Assembly (NCBI RefSeq): GCF_014268585.2
Contig: NZ_CP077092.1
Location: 2,480,001 to 2,544,000 of the forward strand
Source of the DNA: Pseudomonas iranensis
GTDB taxonomy: Bacteria > Pseudomonadota > Gammaproteobacteria > Pseudomonadales > Pseudomonadaceae
DNA: 64,000 nucleotides
Direction of reading: 5' to 3'
Shown: piece by piece, positions 34,454-43,157 of the stretch
Numbering within the stretch: the first letter of the stretch is position 1
Layout: every line of letters starts with the position of its first letter
Position numbers and translations under genes: made by a program
The notes under the pieces: model-generated
What the model was told of the DNA's origin: nothing
The model's database searches: none
What the model saw: the letters and a program-made list of their open reading frames with translations, nothing else

Positions 34454-35629
34454 ATGGCCCGGATTCAAACCTTTACCCACGAAACGCTGAGCACACTGTT
34501 GGCCCTGAATGACCGTCTCAACCTCAGCCTGTACATGCCGGCGCATCGAACCTTTCCGGAACGCTCGCAAGACCCGATCCGTTTCAAGAATCTGGTCAGG
34601 CAACTCGAAAGTTTGCTCGAACAACATTCTCCCGAGTCGCCCAGGGACATCGTGCTCGCGCCATTTCATGAGCTGCTGGACGATCAGTCCTTCTGGAACA
34701 CCTGCCCCGAGTCCATCGCAGTTTTCGGCGGCGAGGAGCATTTCATCGTGGTCGGCCTGCATCAGGCGGTTCGCGAAGCGGTCATCGTCAACAGCCATCC
34801 GTATCTCAAGCCGTTGCTGCGCCTGGCGCCGGTGATTGATCGTTGCCAAGTGCTGTGCCTGTCCCGTGACAGCGTGCAGATGTATCAAGGGACGGGGCAG
34901 CAGATGCAGGAGGTCGAGCTGCCCGAAGCGGTGCCCACCCGACTGGCGGATGCGCTCGGTAACGAGCTCACGCCACGCGATCAGCAGGGCCATCCCGATG
35001 GCTTCAGCGGTGGGGGGGAGCGTGGTGATCCGATGATCCACGAGTCGGGCGGTGGCGGTAAGCAGGATGAAATCAACCTCGATCGAGAGCGGTTTTTCCG
35101 CGCGGTCGATAAAGCTGTCACTGAGCATTGCTCGCGCCAGTCCAGCCTGCCGCTGGTGCTCGTTGCGCTGCCGGAGAACCAGGCGGTCTTCCGTACGGTG
35201 AGCCATAACCCGTTTCTGTTACCCGACGGCATCGAGCGGGATCCGGCAACGCTTCAGCCCGCGCAACTGGCGGCAGCCTGCGCGGTTGTGTTACGCAAGC
35301 GTCATGACGATGGGCTGAACAAAGCATTCGATCGCTATGGCGTGGCGCTCGGTCAGGGAGCGGTGGGGCAACATTTGTCGGAGATTGCCCAGGCAGCGGT
35401 AGAGGGCAGGGTAGCTTTGTTGCTGGTTGAGGCCGAGCGTGAAATTGCCGGGACCATTGCGGCCAATGCGCTGAACCGCGAGGCTGCTGATAGCCGCAAA
35501 ATTCATTCGAAGGACGTACTCGACGAACTGATTCTGGCGGTGATCCGCCAGGGCGGTGAGGTGGTGGTTGTACCGCCGGAACGCTCGATGCCGACTGAGA
35601 CGGGGGCGGCAGCGGTTTATCGGTATTGA
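34454..35629 (+). CDS. Bacterial release-factor-like protein (baeRF3 family)
   Basis: 391 residues behind AAGGAG. It resembles the bacterial eRF1-like group (baeRF family 3): an N-terminal domain with LSLYMPAHR, a middle part with IAVFGGEEHFIVV, and a C-terminal part with VGQHLSEIAQAAVEGRVALLLVEAE and a final VVVVPPERSMPTETGAAAVYRY. There is a low-complexity Gly/Gln/Asp-rich linker around residue 185. Related proteins have been linked by gene context to HPF-type hibernation factors, as here. Their role in bacteria is not settled; ribosome binding or rescue during stress is likely. I am fairly sure of the family. Confidence 0.75.
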   Translation: MARIQTFTHETLSTLLALNDRLNLSLYMPAHRTFPERSQDPIRFKNLVRQLESLLEQHSPESPRDIVLAPFHELLDDQSFWNTCPESIAVFGGEEHFIVVGLHQAVREAVIVNSHPYLKPLLRLAPVIDRCQVLCLSRDSVQMYQGTGQQMQEVELPEAVPTRLADALGNELTPRDQQGHPDGFSGGGERGDPMIHESGGGGKQDEINLDRERFFRAVDKAVTEHCSRQSSLPLVLVALPENQAVFRTVSHNPFLLPDGIERDPATLQPAQLAAACAVVLRKRHDDGLNKAFDRYGVALGQGAVGQHLSEIAQAAVEGRVALLLVEAEREIAGTIAANALNREAADSRKIHSKDVLDELILAVIRQGGEVVVVPPERSMPTETGAAAVYRY

Positions 35630-35754
35630 TCGATTAGCCGAGACGTTGCTCAGTTACTTACGTCGGTTCAGCGCTGTGACGGCTACCCTCATCTCTGGCA
35701 AGCCAGGCTCCACAGGTTGCGCGTTAAACCTCAATCGATGGTTCAACGCAAACC

Positions 35755-35788
35755 CTGTGGGAGCTGGCTTGCCAGCGATGGCGTCAGC
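35755..35788 (+). repeat. REP palindrome
   Basis: Core GAGCTGGCTTGCCAGCGATG, between two convergent genes. The remaining ~130 bases of the gap show nothing further. Confidence 0.75.
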
Positions 35789-35800
35789 TCGGGCAAACCG

Positions 35801-36670
35801 TCACTCCTTGACGCTCATATATTCCTTGGCCCAGAGGATGTATTCCTCGGGCTGGGTGTAGGTGTGGGTCAACTCGGTCGCGCTCAAATCGGCGGCCTGG
35901 GTGAAGATTTGCCGCTGTTCGCGCAGGCTGTCGTAGGTGGCCTTGATCGCGGCGAAGTAGGCGCCGTGGCCGTCGATGGTCACGCGTACTCCCAGTTCGG
36001 CCAGGCGTTTGTCGTCGCGCAGGGCCGGGTTGCCGTAGGTGACCAGCATCAACGGCACGGTCAGATGTTCGGCGATTTGTTCCAGTTGATCGAAGTCCTG
36101 CACGCCGACCATGCAGATACCGTCAGCGCCCGCCGCTTGATATTGGCGGGTGCGGCTGATGATTTCCTGGTTCGGCAGAATGCCGGCATTGGTGCGGGCG
36201 ATGATGGCCATCTCGGTGTCAACCCGGGCTTCCAGCGCCGCGCGGATCTTGCCGACGCCTTCGGCCACGGTGATCAGGTCGGTGGATTTGCGCCCGAATT
36301 GCGCGGGCAGCAGGGTGTCTTCGATGGTCAGTGCAGCGACGCCGGCGCGTTCCAGTTCGACGATGGTGCGCATCACGTTGAGGGCATTGCCGTAGCCGTG
36401 GTCGGCGTCGGCGATCACTGGCAATTGGGCGACGCGACCGATGCGCGTGGCCTGTTCGGCGAATTCGCTGAGGGTGATCAGGGCGAAGTCCGGTGCGCCG
36501 AGCACCTGTAGCGAAGCCACGGAACCGCCGAGGATACCTACTTCAAAACCCAGGTCAGCGGCGATACGGGCCGACATCGGGTCGAACACCGAAGCCGTGT
36601 GGTAGCAGGTGTCGGAGGCCAGCAGCTGACGGAAATTGCGGCGCAAATCTTGATGGGAAAGCCTGGTCAT
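35801..36670 (-). CDS. Oxaloacetate decarboxylase (isocitrate lyase/PEP mutase superfamily)
   Basis: 289 residues from the ATG at 36670; the frame continues 17 codons upstream, but this start gives the family's usual length. The sequence closely follows the P. aeruginosa enzyme PA4872 in [46 protein letters not shown] and [18 protein letters not shown]. Active-site features are DADHG, the Mg-binding acidic residues and RTNAG. It decarboxylates oxaloacetate to pyruvate. It lies last in the RpiR cluster, 153 bases after the AruG-like gene, and may be cotranscribed or independent. Confidence 0.9.
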   Translation of the reverse strand: MTRLSHQDLRRNFRQLLASDTCYHTASVFDPMSARIAADLGFEVGILGGSVASLQVLGAPDFALITLSEFAEQATRIGRVAQLPVIADADHGYGNALNVMRTIVELERAGVAALTIEDTLLPAQFGRKSTDLITVAEGVGKIRAALEARVDTEMAIIARTNAGILPNQEIISRTRQYQAAGADGICMVGVQDFDQLEQIAEHLTVPLMLVTYGNPALRDDKRLAELGVRVTIDGHGAYFAAIKATYDSLREQRQIFTQAADLSATELTHTYTQPEEYILWAKEYMSVKE

Positions 36671-36823
36671 ACGAGTTCCACCAATACATAAGGAATGGAA
36701 AGGCTTGAGCAAAGGTGTCAACGCCGAAGAATGAAAAGGCTATCACGCGAATGGGTCAAGAATCATGACGAATTTGCGCGGCAGGACTGGCGGCTGAAAG
36801 GTTTAATCTCCCGTGCTGGAAAA

Positions 36824-37858
36824 TCAGGCCGCCACGGCATGTTGCTGTTGATGGGGCAGGAGCACCGCACGCACCGAATTGCCCGGCTGCAATTGCAGGC
36901 GTTTGGCGGTGAGTCGGTCGACCACCAGGCTGTTGCCGACAAGTCGACCGTGGGCCGCGGTGATGCGGCAGTTTTCCAGCCGGCGGTTGTGAATCAGCCA
37001 CAGTGGCGCCTGCTCGTCGGGGGTGCCGAGGCTCAGGGTCAGTTCGAGGCTGTCGCGTACCGTGCGGATGCTGCGGATTGGCGCCTCGATGACCGGGCCA
37101 CCGTCGAAAATGTCGATATAGCCTTTGTGCGCGAAGCCTTCAGCTTGAAGAATTTTCAACGCCGGCTGGGTGTTCGGATGCGTCTGGCCGATCGCCGCCT
37201 GCGCCTGTTCGGTGAGCAGGCAGGTGTACAGCGGCTGGCGCGGCATCAGTTCGGCGATAAAGGCTTTGTTGCCCAGGCCCGACAAGTGATCGGCGTGGGT
37301 GAAATCCATCTGGAAGAAATGCCGGCCGAGGCTGTCCCAGAACGGCGAGCAACCGTTTTCATCGGCACTGCCGCGCAGTTCGGCGATCATCTTCTCGCCA
37401 AACAGGTGCGGAAATTCGGCGACGAACAACAGACGACCCAGCGACAACAGGCGGCCATTGCTGCCGTTGCGCTGGTCATGGCGCAGGAACAGCGAGCACA
37501 GCTCCGATTGGCCCGTCAGTTCGTTGTTCAGGAACAATGTCGGGATCTGCCGCTGAATGCCCAGATCCGGCGCCGAACTGACGGTCACCCCGAGCCGGTA
37601 GTTGTACCAGGGCTCGCGCAAGCCAACGGCGCCGGCCATCGCGCTGACACCGACCACGCGCTGCTCATCATCCTCAAGGACAAACAGGTAATCGGCATCG
37701 GCGCGCTCCACCTGTTCGGCGAATGCGCGCTGTGCCCAACGCACTCGGTGCGCCAAGCGGTCTTCGTTCGCCGGAAGGGTGGTGAAACCTGGCCCTGCCT
37801 GTTCAACGAGGGTCATCAAGGCAGGCAGGTCGCTGACTTTTACCGGACGGACAATCAT
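36824..37858 (-). CDS. Arginine/ornithine N-succinyltransferase-like protein, AruG-type subunit
   Basis: 344 residues behind AAGGAG. Sequence features of the AstA/AruG family include CSLFLRHDQRNGSNGRLLSL, SPFWDSLGRHFFQMDF and IDIFDGGPVIEAP. In Pseudomonas the arginine succinyltransferase is a dimer of two related proteins, AruF and AruG; the gene after this in the operon order (upstream on the map) is the other half. But the normal aruCFGDBE neighbours are absent, and an amine importer and a PuuA-like ligase are present instead. So this pair may be a paralogue acting on another amine. Confidence 0.85.
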   Translation of the reverse strand: MIVRPVKVSDLPALMTLVEQAGPGFTTLPANEDRLAHRVRWAQRAFAEQVERADADYLFVLEDDEQRVVGVSAMAGAVGLREPWYNYRLGVTVSSAPDLGIQRQIPTLFLNNELTGQSELCSLFLRHDQRNGSNGRLLSLGRLLFVAEFPHLFGEKMIAELRGSADENGCSPFWDSLGRHFFQMDFTHADHLSGLGNKAFIAELMPRQPLYTCLLTEQAQAAIGQTHPNTQPALKILQAEGFAHKGYIDIFDGGPVIEAPIRSIRTVRDSLELTLSLGTPDEQAPLWLIHNRRLENCRITAAHGRLVGNSLVVDRLTAKRLQLQPGNSVRAVLLPHQQQHAVAA

Positions 37859-37907
37859 GCTCCAACTCCTTTGGCGTACCGATTCAGGCGCGGATGGCTA
37901 ACGCGGC

Positions 37908-38924
37908 TCACAGAGCGACCAGCCGTATCGAGCTGCCATCGCTGACCTTCAGCGCCGCGCAGATGGCGGGTGTCAGGGGCAGCGGCTGACCGGGGTGATA
38001 GTCGAGTTCGGTGACCATCGCGCGGTAGTCATGCAGGGCGTCGTTGCTCAGCAGGTAACGGCCACGGGCGTCGGTCGATGCTTGTTGGCGGACGATGGCC
38101 GTTTGGCTGTCGGCGATCGAGCGAATGTTCGCGGTGCGCGCATACAGGGTCGGGCCGGCGTCGAACAGGTCGATGTAGCTGTTGGTTTCGAAGCCTTCCC
38201 GCGCGAGGATGTCGAAGGCTTCCTGGCCGTCCGGATGCACGCGGCCGATGCAGTCCTGCGCTGCTGGCGGCAGCATCGGTACGTAGATCGGGTATTGCGG
38301 CATCAGTTCGGCGAGGAACGTGCGGCTCTGCAAACCGCACAGACGCTCGGCTTCCGCGTAGGGCAGATCGAAAAAGTGCTTGCCCAGCGCATCCCAGAAT
38401 GGCGAATGACCCTGCTCGTCGCTATAGCCGACGATTTCGGTGATCACCGCCTCGGAGAACCGCTGTGCATGCGCAGCAACGAACAGCAGGCGCGCCCGCG
38501 ACAACAGTTCGGAAAACGGCGTACGCACCAGCGCGGCGTCAATGTGGAAACCGCGTAGCAAGGTATGCCCGCTGAGGTCATGGCATAGCGACAACGCCGG
38601 TACGCCGTGCTCGATGTTCAATTCCCGCGAAGCACTGGTGAAATGGCGGTTGCGCAGGCTGTAGAACGGCTCCTTGAAGCCGGCGGTGGCGAGGATTTCC
38701 GAGCAGCCGACCAATTGCCGGCGTTCGAGATCTTCCAGCACGAAGAAGTAGTTCTCCGGCCCCTGCGCCTTGGCGGCGCTATCGAAGGACGCGCACGACG
38801 CGGCGATTTTTTCGCGCAGGTGCTCGCTGTCATCCGGCAGCGAGGTCACGCCGATCAGGCTCTCGCGGGCCAGGCGCTGTAGCTGGGGCAGATCATTCTG
38901 CTCGACTGGGCGTAAGACCAGCAT
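37908..38924 (-). CDS. Arginine/ornithine N-succinyltransferase-like protein, AruF-type subunit
   Basis: 338 residues behind AGGAG eight bases from the ATG. Paralogue of the AruG-like protein and of AruF: HSPFWDALGKHFFDLPYAEA, LSRARLLFVAAHAQRF and SYIDLFDAGPTLYAR are shared family features. The acetyl/succinyl-CoA fold is the GNAT type. It would form a heterodimer with the next gene (49 bases gap). The context differs from the true aru operon, so the substrate could be arginine, ornithine or another amine. Family sure, substrate open. Confidence 0.85.
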   Translation of the reverse strand: MLVLRPVEQNDLPQLQRLARESLIGVTSLPDDSEHLREKIAASCASFDSAAKAQGPENYFFVLEDLERRQLVGCSEILATAGFKEPFYSLRNRHFTSASRELNIEHGVPALSLCHDLSGHTLLRGFHIDAALVRTPFSELLSRARLLFVAAHAQRFSEAVITEIVGYSDEQGHSPFWDALGKHFFDLPYAEAERLCGLQSRTFLAELMPQYPIYVPMLPPAAQDCIGRVHPDGQEAFDILAREGFETNSYIDLFDAGPTLYARTANIRSIADSQTAIVRQQASTDARGRYLLSNDALHDYRAMVTELDYHPGQPLPLTPAICAALKVSDGSSIRLVAL

Positions 38925-39042
38925 GGATGTACTCCTGTATCAAAAGGTTTGGCCCATTCGCCGAACCTGACTATCACTGTCGGTTTCCACGCGTTGAATC
39001 GGCGGTCGCCTGATTTGTTGTCAGGCGCCGCTCTTTTTCTTG

Positions 39043-40392
39043 TCAGCCTTTGCTCGGATCGGGCAGCGCTGTGCTGGCGCCGAGCTTGTTGAGGAAGAAC
39101 AGGTACACCAGGCCCAGGGCAATCCAGATCAGGCCGAGTTTCTGCGCATCGACGCCCATGTTGTACATGATAGCGGCGACGATGATGAAGCCGATCACCG
39201 GGCAGAGCAGATGGCGCACAAACTGCCCCGACTTCTGCCGACGCCAGTAGTGGTTGATCACCGTCAGGTGCAGCAGCATGAAACCGCTGAGGGCGCCGAA
39301 GTTGATCAGCGAGGTGAGAATGTCGACCGCGTCGATGAACAGGTAGCAGATCAGCAGTGACAATACCGCTACCAGATAAATGCTCAGGTACGGCGTGTTG
39401 TGTTTCGGGTGGACCTTGGCCAGCACCTTCGGCAGCTTGCCGTCGCGGGCCATGCCGAACAGCAGGCGCGAGACGGCGGCCTGCGAGGTGATCGCTACAG
39501 CAACGCCCCAGGCCAGCGCCGTGGCGACGGCGGTCAGGGTCGCCAGCCAGCTGCCAGCGGCGATTTCGGCAATTTCATAAAACGCGGTGTCGGCGGATTT
39601 GAAACCCATGCCTGCCGCCAGATCGGTGGCGATCCACGTTTGTACGACGAAAATCGTGCCCATCACTGCCAGAGTGATCAGCGCTGCCTTGCCGACACTG
39701 CGGCCCGGATCTTCCTTGATTTCTTCGGCGAGGGTGGAGATCGCGTCGAAGCCGAGGAACGACAGCACGGCGATCGACACCGCTTGCATCAGCAGAGCGA
39801 AGTTGAAGGTTTCCGGGTGATACAGCGGCGCCAGTGTCAGCTCACCGTTTCCGCCACCGTTGTGCAGGGCGTTCCAGGCGTAGAACAGGAAGATGCCCAG
39901 CACCACCAGTTGTGCCAGCAGGAACAGCATGTTCATCCGCGCGGTGAAGGTGATGCCGCGCAGGTTGACGAATGTTGCGCTGACCAGAAACGCCAGGATG
40001 AAGCCGACCTTGGGAATGTCCGGGTAAAAATGGTTGAGCGCCATCGCCGAATACAGGTACAGCAGCGGCGGAATCAGCAGGTAATCGAGCAGCATCAGCC
40101 AGCCAGCGATGAAACCGACGTGTTGATTAAGCCCGCGTTGCGCGTAGGAATATACGGAACCGGCAACCGGAAAGGCCTTGGCCATGCTGCCGTAACTCAG
40201 CGCGGTGAACAGCATCGCCACCATGCCGATGATGTACGCCAGCGGCACCATCCCCGGTGCTTCGGCGTTGACGTAGCCATACACACCGAACGGGGCGATG
40301 GGGATCATGAAGATCATCCCGTACACCACCAGATCGGTCAGCGTCAGGCTACGTTTCAACTCTTGCTTGTAGCCGAATTCTTCAATTTCCAT
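39043..40392 (-). CDS. APC-family amine/amino-acid permease (PuuP-like)
   Basis: 449 residues from the ATG at 40392, behind AAGGAG. About 12 membrane helices. Family signatures are the first helix MIFMIPIAPFGVYGYV with its unwound region, VAGSVYSYAQRG, and FLGFDAISTLAEE in helix 6. It is closest in type to putrescine and other amine importers, located in the inner membrane. In the operon it lies between the formylglutamate-type hydrolase and the AruF-like gene, so it probably imports the substrate of the pathway. Confidence 0.88.
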   Translation of the reverse strand: MEIEEFGYKQELKRSLTLTDLVVYGMIFMIPIAPFGVYGYVNAEAPGMVPLAYIIGMVAMLFTALSYGSMAKAFPVAGSVYSYAQRGLNQHVGFIAGWLMLLDYLLIPPLLYLYSAMALNHFYPDIPKVGFILAFLVSATFVNLRGITFTARMNMLFLLAQLVVLGIFLFYAWNALHNGGGNGELTLAPLYHPETFNFALLMQAVSIAVLSFLGFDAISTLAEEIKEDPGRSVGKAALITLAVMGTIFVVQTWIATDLAAGMGFKSADTAFYEIAEIAAGSWLATLTAVATALAWGVAVAITSQAAVSRLLFGMARDGKLPKVLAKVHPKHNTPYLSIYLVAVLSLLICYLFIDAVDILTSLINFGALSGFMLLHLTVINHYWRRQKSGQFVRHLLCPVIGFIIVAAIMYNMGVDAQKLGLIWIALGLVYLFFLNKLGASTALPDPSKG

Positions 40393-40446
40393 GAAGCGCA
40401 ACTCCTTGTCAGCTATCGGTCGGTTTATGTTTTATCGGTCCATCGT

Positions 40447-41199
40447 TTACAGCAAAGGTGCGAGGTAACCTGCCCAGCGCGAGACCGCTTCGGGGCTGCG
40501 CAGCAGATCATTGCGCACCTCGATCAGCACCGCCTCAAGGCCCCTTGCATCACCGTGCACGGGCACGGTCATGTCGCCCAAGGGATCAATTTTGTACGGC
40601 TGGTTGCCCGCGACTTTCAGCGGGTGCGCTTGCAGCCCGTCGAGCAGGCACTGAGCATAGTCCTGGGCCTGGCCGAACAACACGCCGACTTCCAGTGGTC
40701 GCGGCTGGCCGTAATACACCGGGGTGAAACTGTGAATACCGACTACACGCACCGGCAGACCTCTGGCAATGCGCTCGTCGATCAACATCTGCAAGCGCGC
40801 ATGAAACGGTTTGAACAATGTCTGTCGCCGGTACTCGCGGGTCGCCTCATCCAGCTCGCGGTTGCCGGGTATCGGGTAGATCTCGCTCTGCAGCGGGATG
40901 CTGTCCGGGGCATGGCGCGGGCGGTTGAGGTCGATCAGCAGCCGTGAATAATTGGCGCTGAGCAACGTGGCGCCGAGCTGTTCCGATAACTGTTCGGCCA
41001 GTTGCAGCGCGCCGATGTCCCAGGCGATATGTTCGCGGGCGGCTGCCTCGTCCAGGCCCAGATTGTTCAGGGCGTCGGGGATGTAGCGACTGGCGTGTTC
41101 GCACACGAGGATCAACGGATTCGTCGAATCCTCGCGGCTCAGGTTGTAGACCGGGCGGGTGTACAACCCAAGCTCGGCGGATTCAGTACAGGCGTGCAT
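40447..41199 (-). CDS. N-formylglutamate amidohydrolase-family protein
   Basis: 250 residues from the ATG at 41199, which overlaps the GS-like gene by 17 bases; a GTG three codons earlier is an alternative. Family features are CEHASRYIPDALN (metal site), DIGALQLAEQLSEQL, SRLLIDLNRP and GIHSFTPVYYG. HutG-type enzymes cleave N-formyl-glutamate in histidine breakdown, but no other hut genes are here. Next to a glutamate-amine ligase, it may cleave another N-acyl- or gamma-glutamyl compound. That is inference. Cytoplasmic metalloenzyme. Confidence 0.85.
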   Translation of the reverse strand: MHACTESAELGLYTRPVYNLSREDSTNPLILVCEHASRYIPDALNNLGLDEAAAREHIAWDIGALQLAEQLSEQLGATLLSANYSRLLIDLNRPRHAPDSIPLQSEIYPIPGNRELDEATREYRRQTLFKPFHARLQMLIDERIARGLPVRVVGIHSFTPVYYGQPRPLEVGVLFGQAQDYAQCLLDGLQAHPLKVAGNQPYKIDPLGDMTVPVHGDARGLEAVLIEVRNDLLRSPEAVSRWAGYLAPLL

Positions 41200-42514
41200 A
41201 GTGCTCACACAGGTCAGCGGGCGAGAGCTGTTCCGTCAGCGCCAATTCCTCGGTTTTCAGGGCGTAATAAGTGTCGAGCAACGGCTTGGGCAGCCATTCG
41301 TTGAAGGCTGCACTGTCACGCAGGCAATCCAGCGCCTGGGCCAGCGAGGCGGGCAGGGCGACGATGCCCCGGGCCTTGCGTTGCTCGTCGTTGAGTGAAT
41401 CGGGAATTTCATCGGTAACCGCGTTCAGCGCCAGACGCTGTTCGATGCCCAGCCGCCCGGCAATCAGCAGCGCAGCCATGGCCAGATGCGGCGAGGCAGT
41501 GGCGTCCATGGCGCGGAATTCCAGGTTGAACTGCTGCGCGGCGGACTTGCCGCCCAAGGTCACAGTCGGGCAGATGCGCAGCGCCGCTTCACGGTTCTGC
41601 TGCCCCAGACACGCATACGACGCGCTCCAGTGGTGCGGCTGCAACCGCTGGTACGACAGCGGCGTCGGCGCGGTGAACGCGCACAGCGCCGGCAAATAGT
41701 GCAGGACGCCGGCAGCCCAGTGCTGACCGATGCTCGACAGACCATTGCTGGTGCCGGCGTCGTAGAGCATCGGCTGACCGGCCAGATCGAGCAGGCTGAC
41801 GTGCAGATGGACACCGTTGCACACCGCCTCGGCGGCGGTCTTCGGCGCAAAACTCAGCTCCAGGCCCATCTGCCGGGCGATTTCCCGGCTGATTTCCCGC
41901 ACGTTGACCGCGCGATCCGCCGCCGCCACGCCAAGGGTCGGGCGGCAGGTGATTTCGTATTGATGCTTGCCGTATTCCGGCAGGAACATTTCCGGCTCGA
42001 CCCCGCCGGCGCGCAGGGCGCTGAGCAGCCAGCCGCCGAATTCGGCGCCTTGGCGCTGCGCCTCGAGAGAGAACGCCGCGTGTTCGGCAATACCTGCGTG
42101 CAGGTTGAATTCATGTTCGAAGGCGGCGTTGACCTGCAACCCCAACTCATCGTGATAGCGCTCGATTTCATCACTCAGCAGCGTGCGCGGGCAGGCACCC
42201 CACGCCTGGCCATCGGTTTCGCGAATATCGGCGTGAATGAAATCCAGCACCGGTGCATTGGCGTCCGGGCCGCTGCCGACAGTGACGCGGCTGCTCAGAT
42301 CCGGAATCAGCCGCAGGTCGCCGTACGCGCCCCACGGATTGCTCGAAGCGATGATGTCTTGCGGCGTCAACGCACTGTTGGCCGGTACCCAACCGCAACC
42401 CGCGGCCTGGTAGTGCTCCAGCTCATCGCTGGGAAACGAGCGGCCACGGGTGATGCCGATCAGGTCGGTTGTCACCAGTGTGGTCATCGGCAACGGCGTC
42501 AGGCGCGGGCTCAT
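41183..42514 (-). CDS. Glutamine synthetase-family ligase (PuuA-like, gamma-glutamyl-amine synthetase)
   Basis: 443 residues from the ATG at 42514, which overlaps the stop of the isochorismatase gene (ATGA). Family motifs are present in altered form: NGVHLHVSLLD for the glutamate/ATP loop, NREAALRIC in place of the usual NRxxxxRIP, and EFRAMDATASPHLAMAALL for the last metal site. These proteins ligate glutamate to an amine with ATP. The real amine is unknown. Its neighbours (an amine importer and acyltransferase) favour a polyamine or guanidino compound over ammonia assimilation. Confidence 0.88.
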   Translation of the reverse strand: MSPRLTPLPMTTLVTTDLIGITRGRSFPSDELEHYQAAGCGWVPANSALTPQDIIASSNPWGAYGDLRLIPDLSSRVTVGSGPDANAPVLDFIHADIRETDGQAWGACPRTLLSDEIERYHDELGLQVNAAFEHEFNLHAGIAEHAAFSLEAQRQGAEFGGWLLSALRAGGVEPEMFLPEYGKHQYEITCRPTLGVAAADRAVNVREISREIARQMGLELSFAPKTAAEAVCNGVHLHVSLLDLAGQPMLYDAGTSNGLSSIGQHWAAGVLHYLPALCAFTAPTPLSYQRLQPHHWSASYACLGQQNREAALRICPTVTLGGKSAAQQFNLEFRAMDATASPHLAMAALLIAGRLGIEQRLALNAVTDEIPDSLNDEQRKARGIVALPASLAQALDCLRDSAAFNEWLPKPLLDTYYALKTEELALTEQLSPADLCEHYARLY

Positions 42515-43155
42515 GGCTGCATCTCCTGTAAACGCCCGAGCACAGTGTCGGTGTCGGTGATCCAGCAATAACCCTTGATCGCGTTGAGGCAGGCGTGATG
42601 GCGTTCGGCGCTGTACGTGGCGCACGCGTCTTCAACCAGCGTCACCAGATAGCCCCGGTCAGCGGCATCGCGCACGGCCATGTCGACACATTGGTCGGTG
42701 ACGATGCCGGCGATGATCAGATGGCGGGTTTGCAGGTTGCGCAGTACGTAATCGATGTTGGTCGAGTTGAACACTCCGGAGGAGGTCTTCGGCAGCACGA
42801 TTTCGTTCTCGGTCGGGGTCAGCTCAGCGATGACCTGCGCTTGCACGCTGCCCTTGGGCAAGTGCATGTCAGACAGTTTGTGATCCAGCGAGCGGTCGCG
42901 ACCGTCGGCGGTCAGGCTTTCGATGATCGTGTGCAGCACGTTCTGCTGCGCCCGGCGAAAGGCGCCAAGCAGACGTTGCTGATTGGGCACCACTTGCTTG
43001 CGCGTGCGCTGGAGAAAATACTCGGCATCCGGCTCGCTCAGGTGCGGGTCGAATTGCGGTTCGAGCCAGGCGCGCTGCATGTCCACCAGCAGCAAAGCGG
43101 TGTGGTCGGTCGCAAACGGCAGGTCCCGAGGCGAGCGGTGGGGAAGGCTGAACAT
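42511..43155 (-). CDS. Isochorismatase-family hydrolase (amidase-like)
   Basis: 214 residues from the ATG at 43155, two bases after the RpiR stop, behind GGAGG; the longer frame upstream overlaps the regulator. The catalytic triad of the family is clear: Asp in LLLVDMQRAW, Lys in LPKTSSGVF and Cys in GIVTDQCVDMAVRDA, with a cis-peptide region before the Cys. Members that carry this Cys cleave small amides such as carbamoyl compounds, ureido acids and nicotinamide. Within this operon it could release ammonia or CO2 from a nitrogen compound. Confidence 0.88.
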   Translation of the reverse strand: MFSLPHRSPRDLPFATDHTALLLVDMQRAWLEPQFDPHLSEPDAEYFLQRTRKQVVPNQQRLLGAFRRAQQNVLHTIIESLTADGRDRSLDHKLSDMHLPKGSVQAQVIAELTPTENEIVLPKTSSGVFNSTNIDYVLRNLQTRHLIIAGIVTDQCVDMAVRDAADRGYLVTLVEDACATYSAERHHACLNAIKGYCWITDTDTVLGRLQEMQP

Positions 43156-43157
43156 CC

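Noticed and set aside
39400..40947. A 515-codon plus-strand frame opposite the APC permease
   Set aside because: Antisense to a clear membrane protein and to part of the hydrolase gene; no domain.
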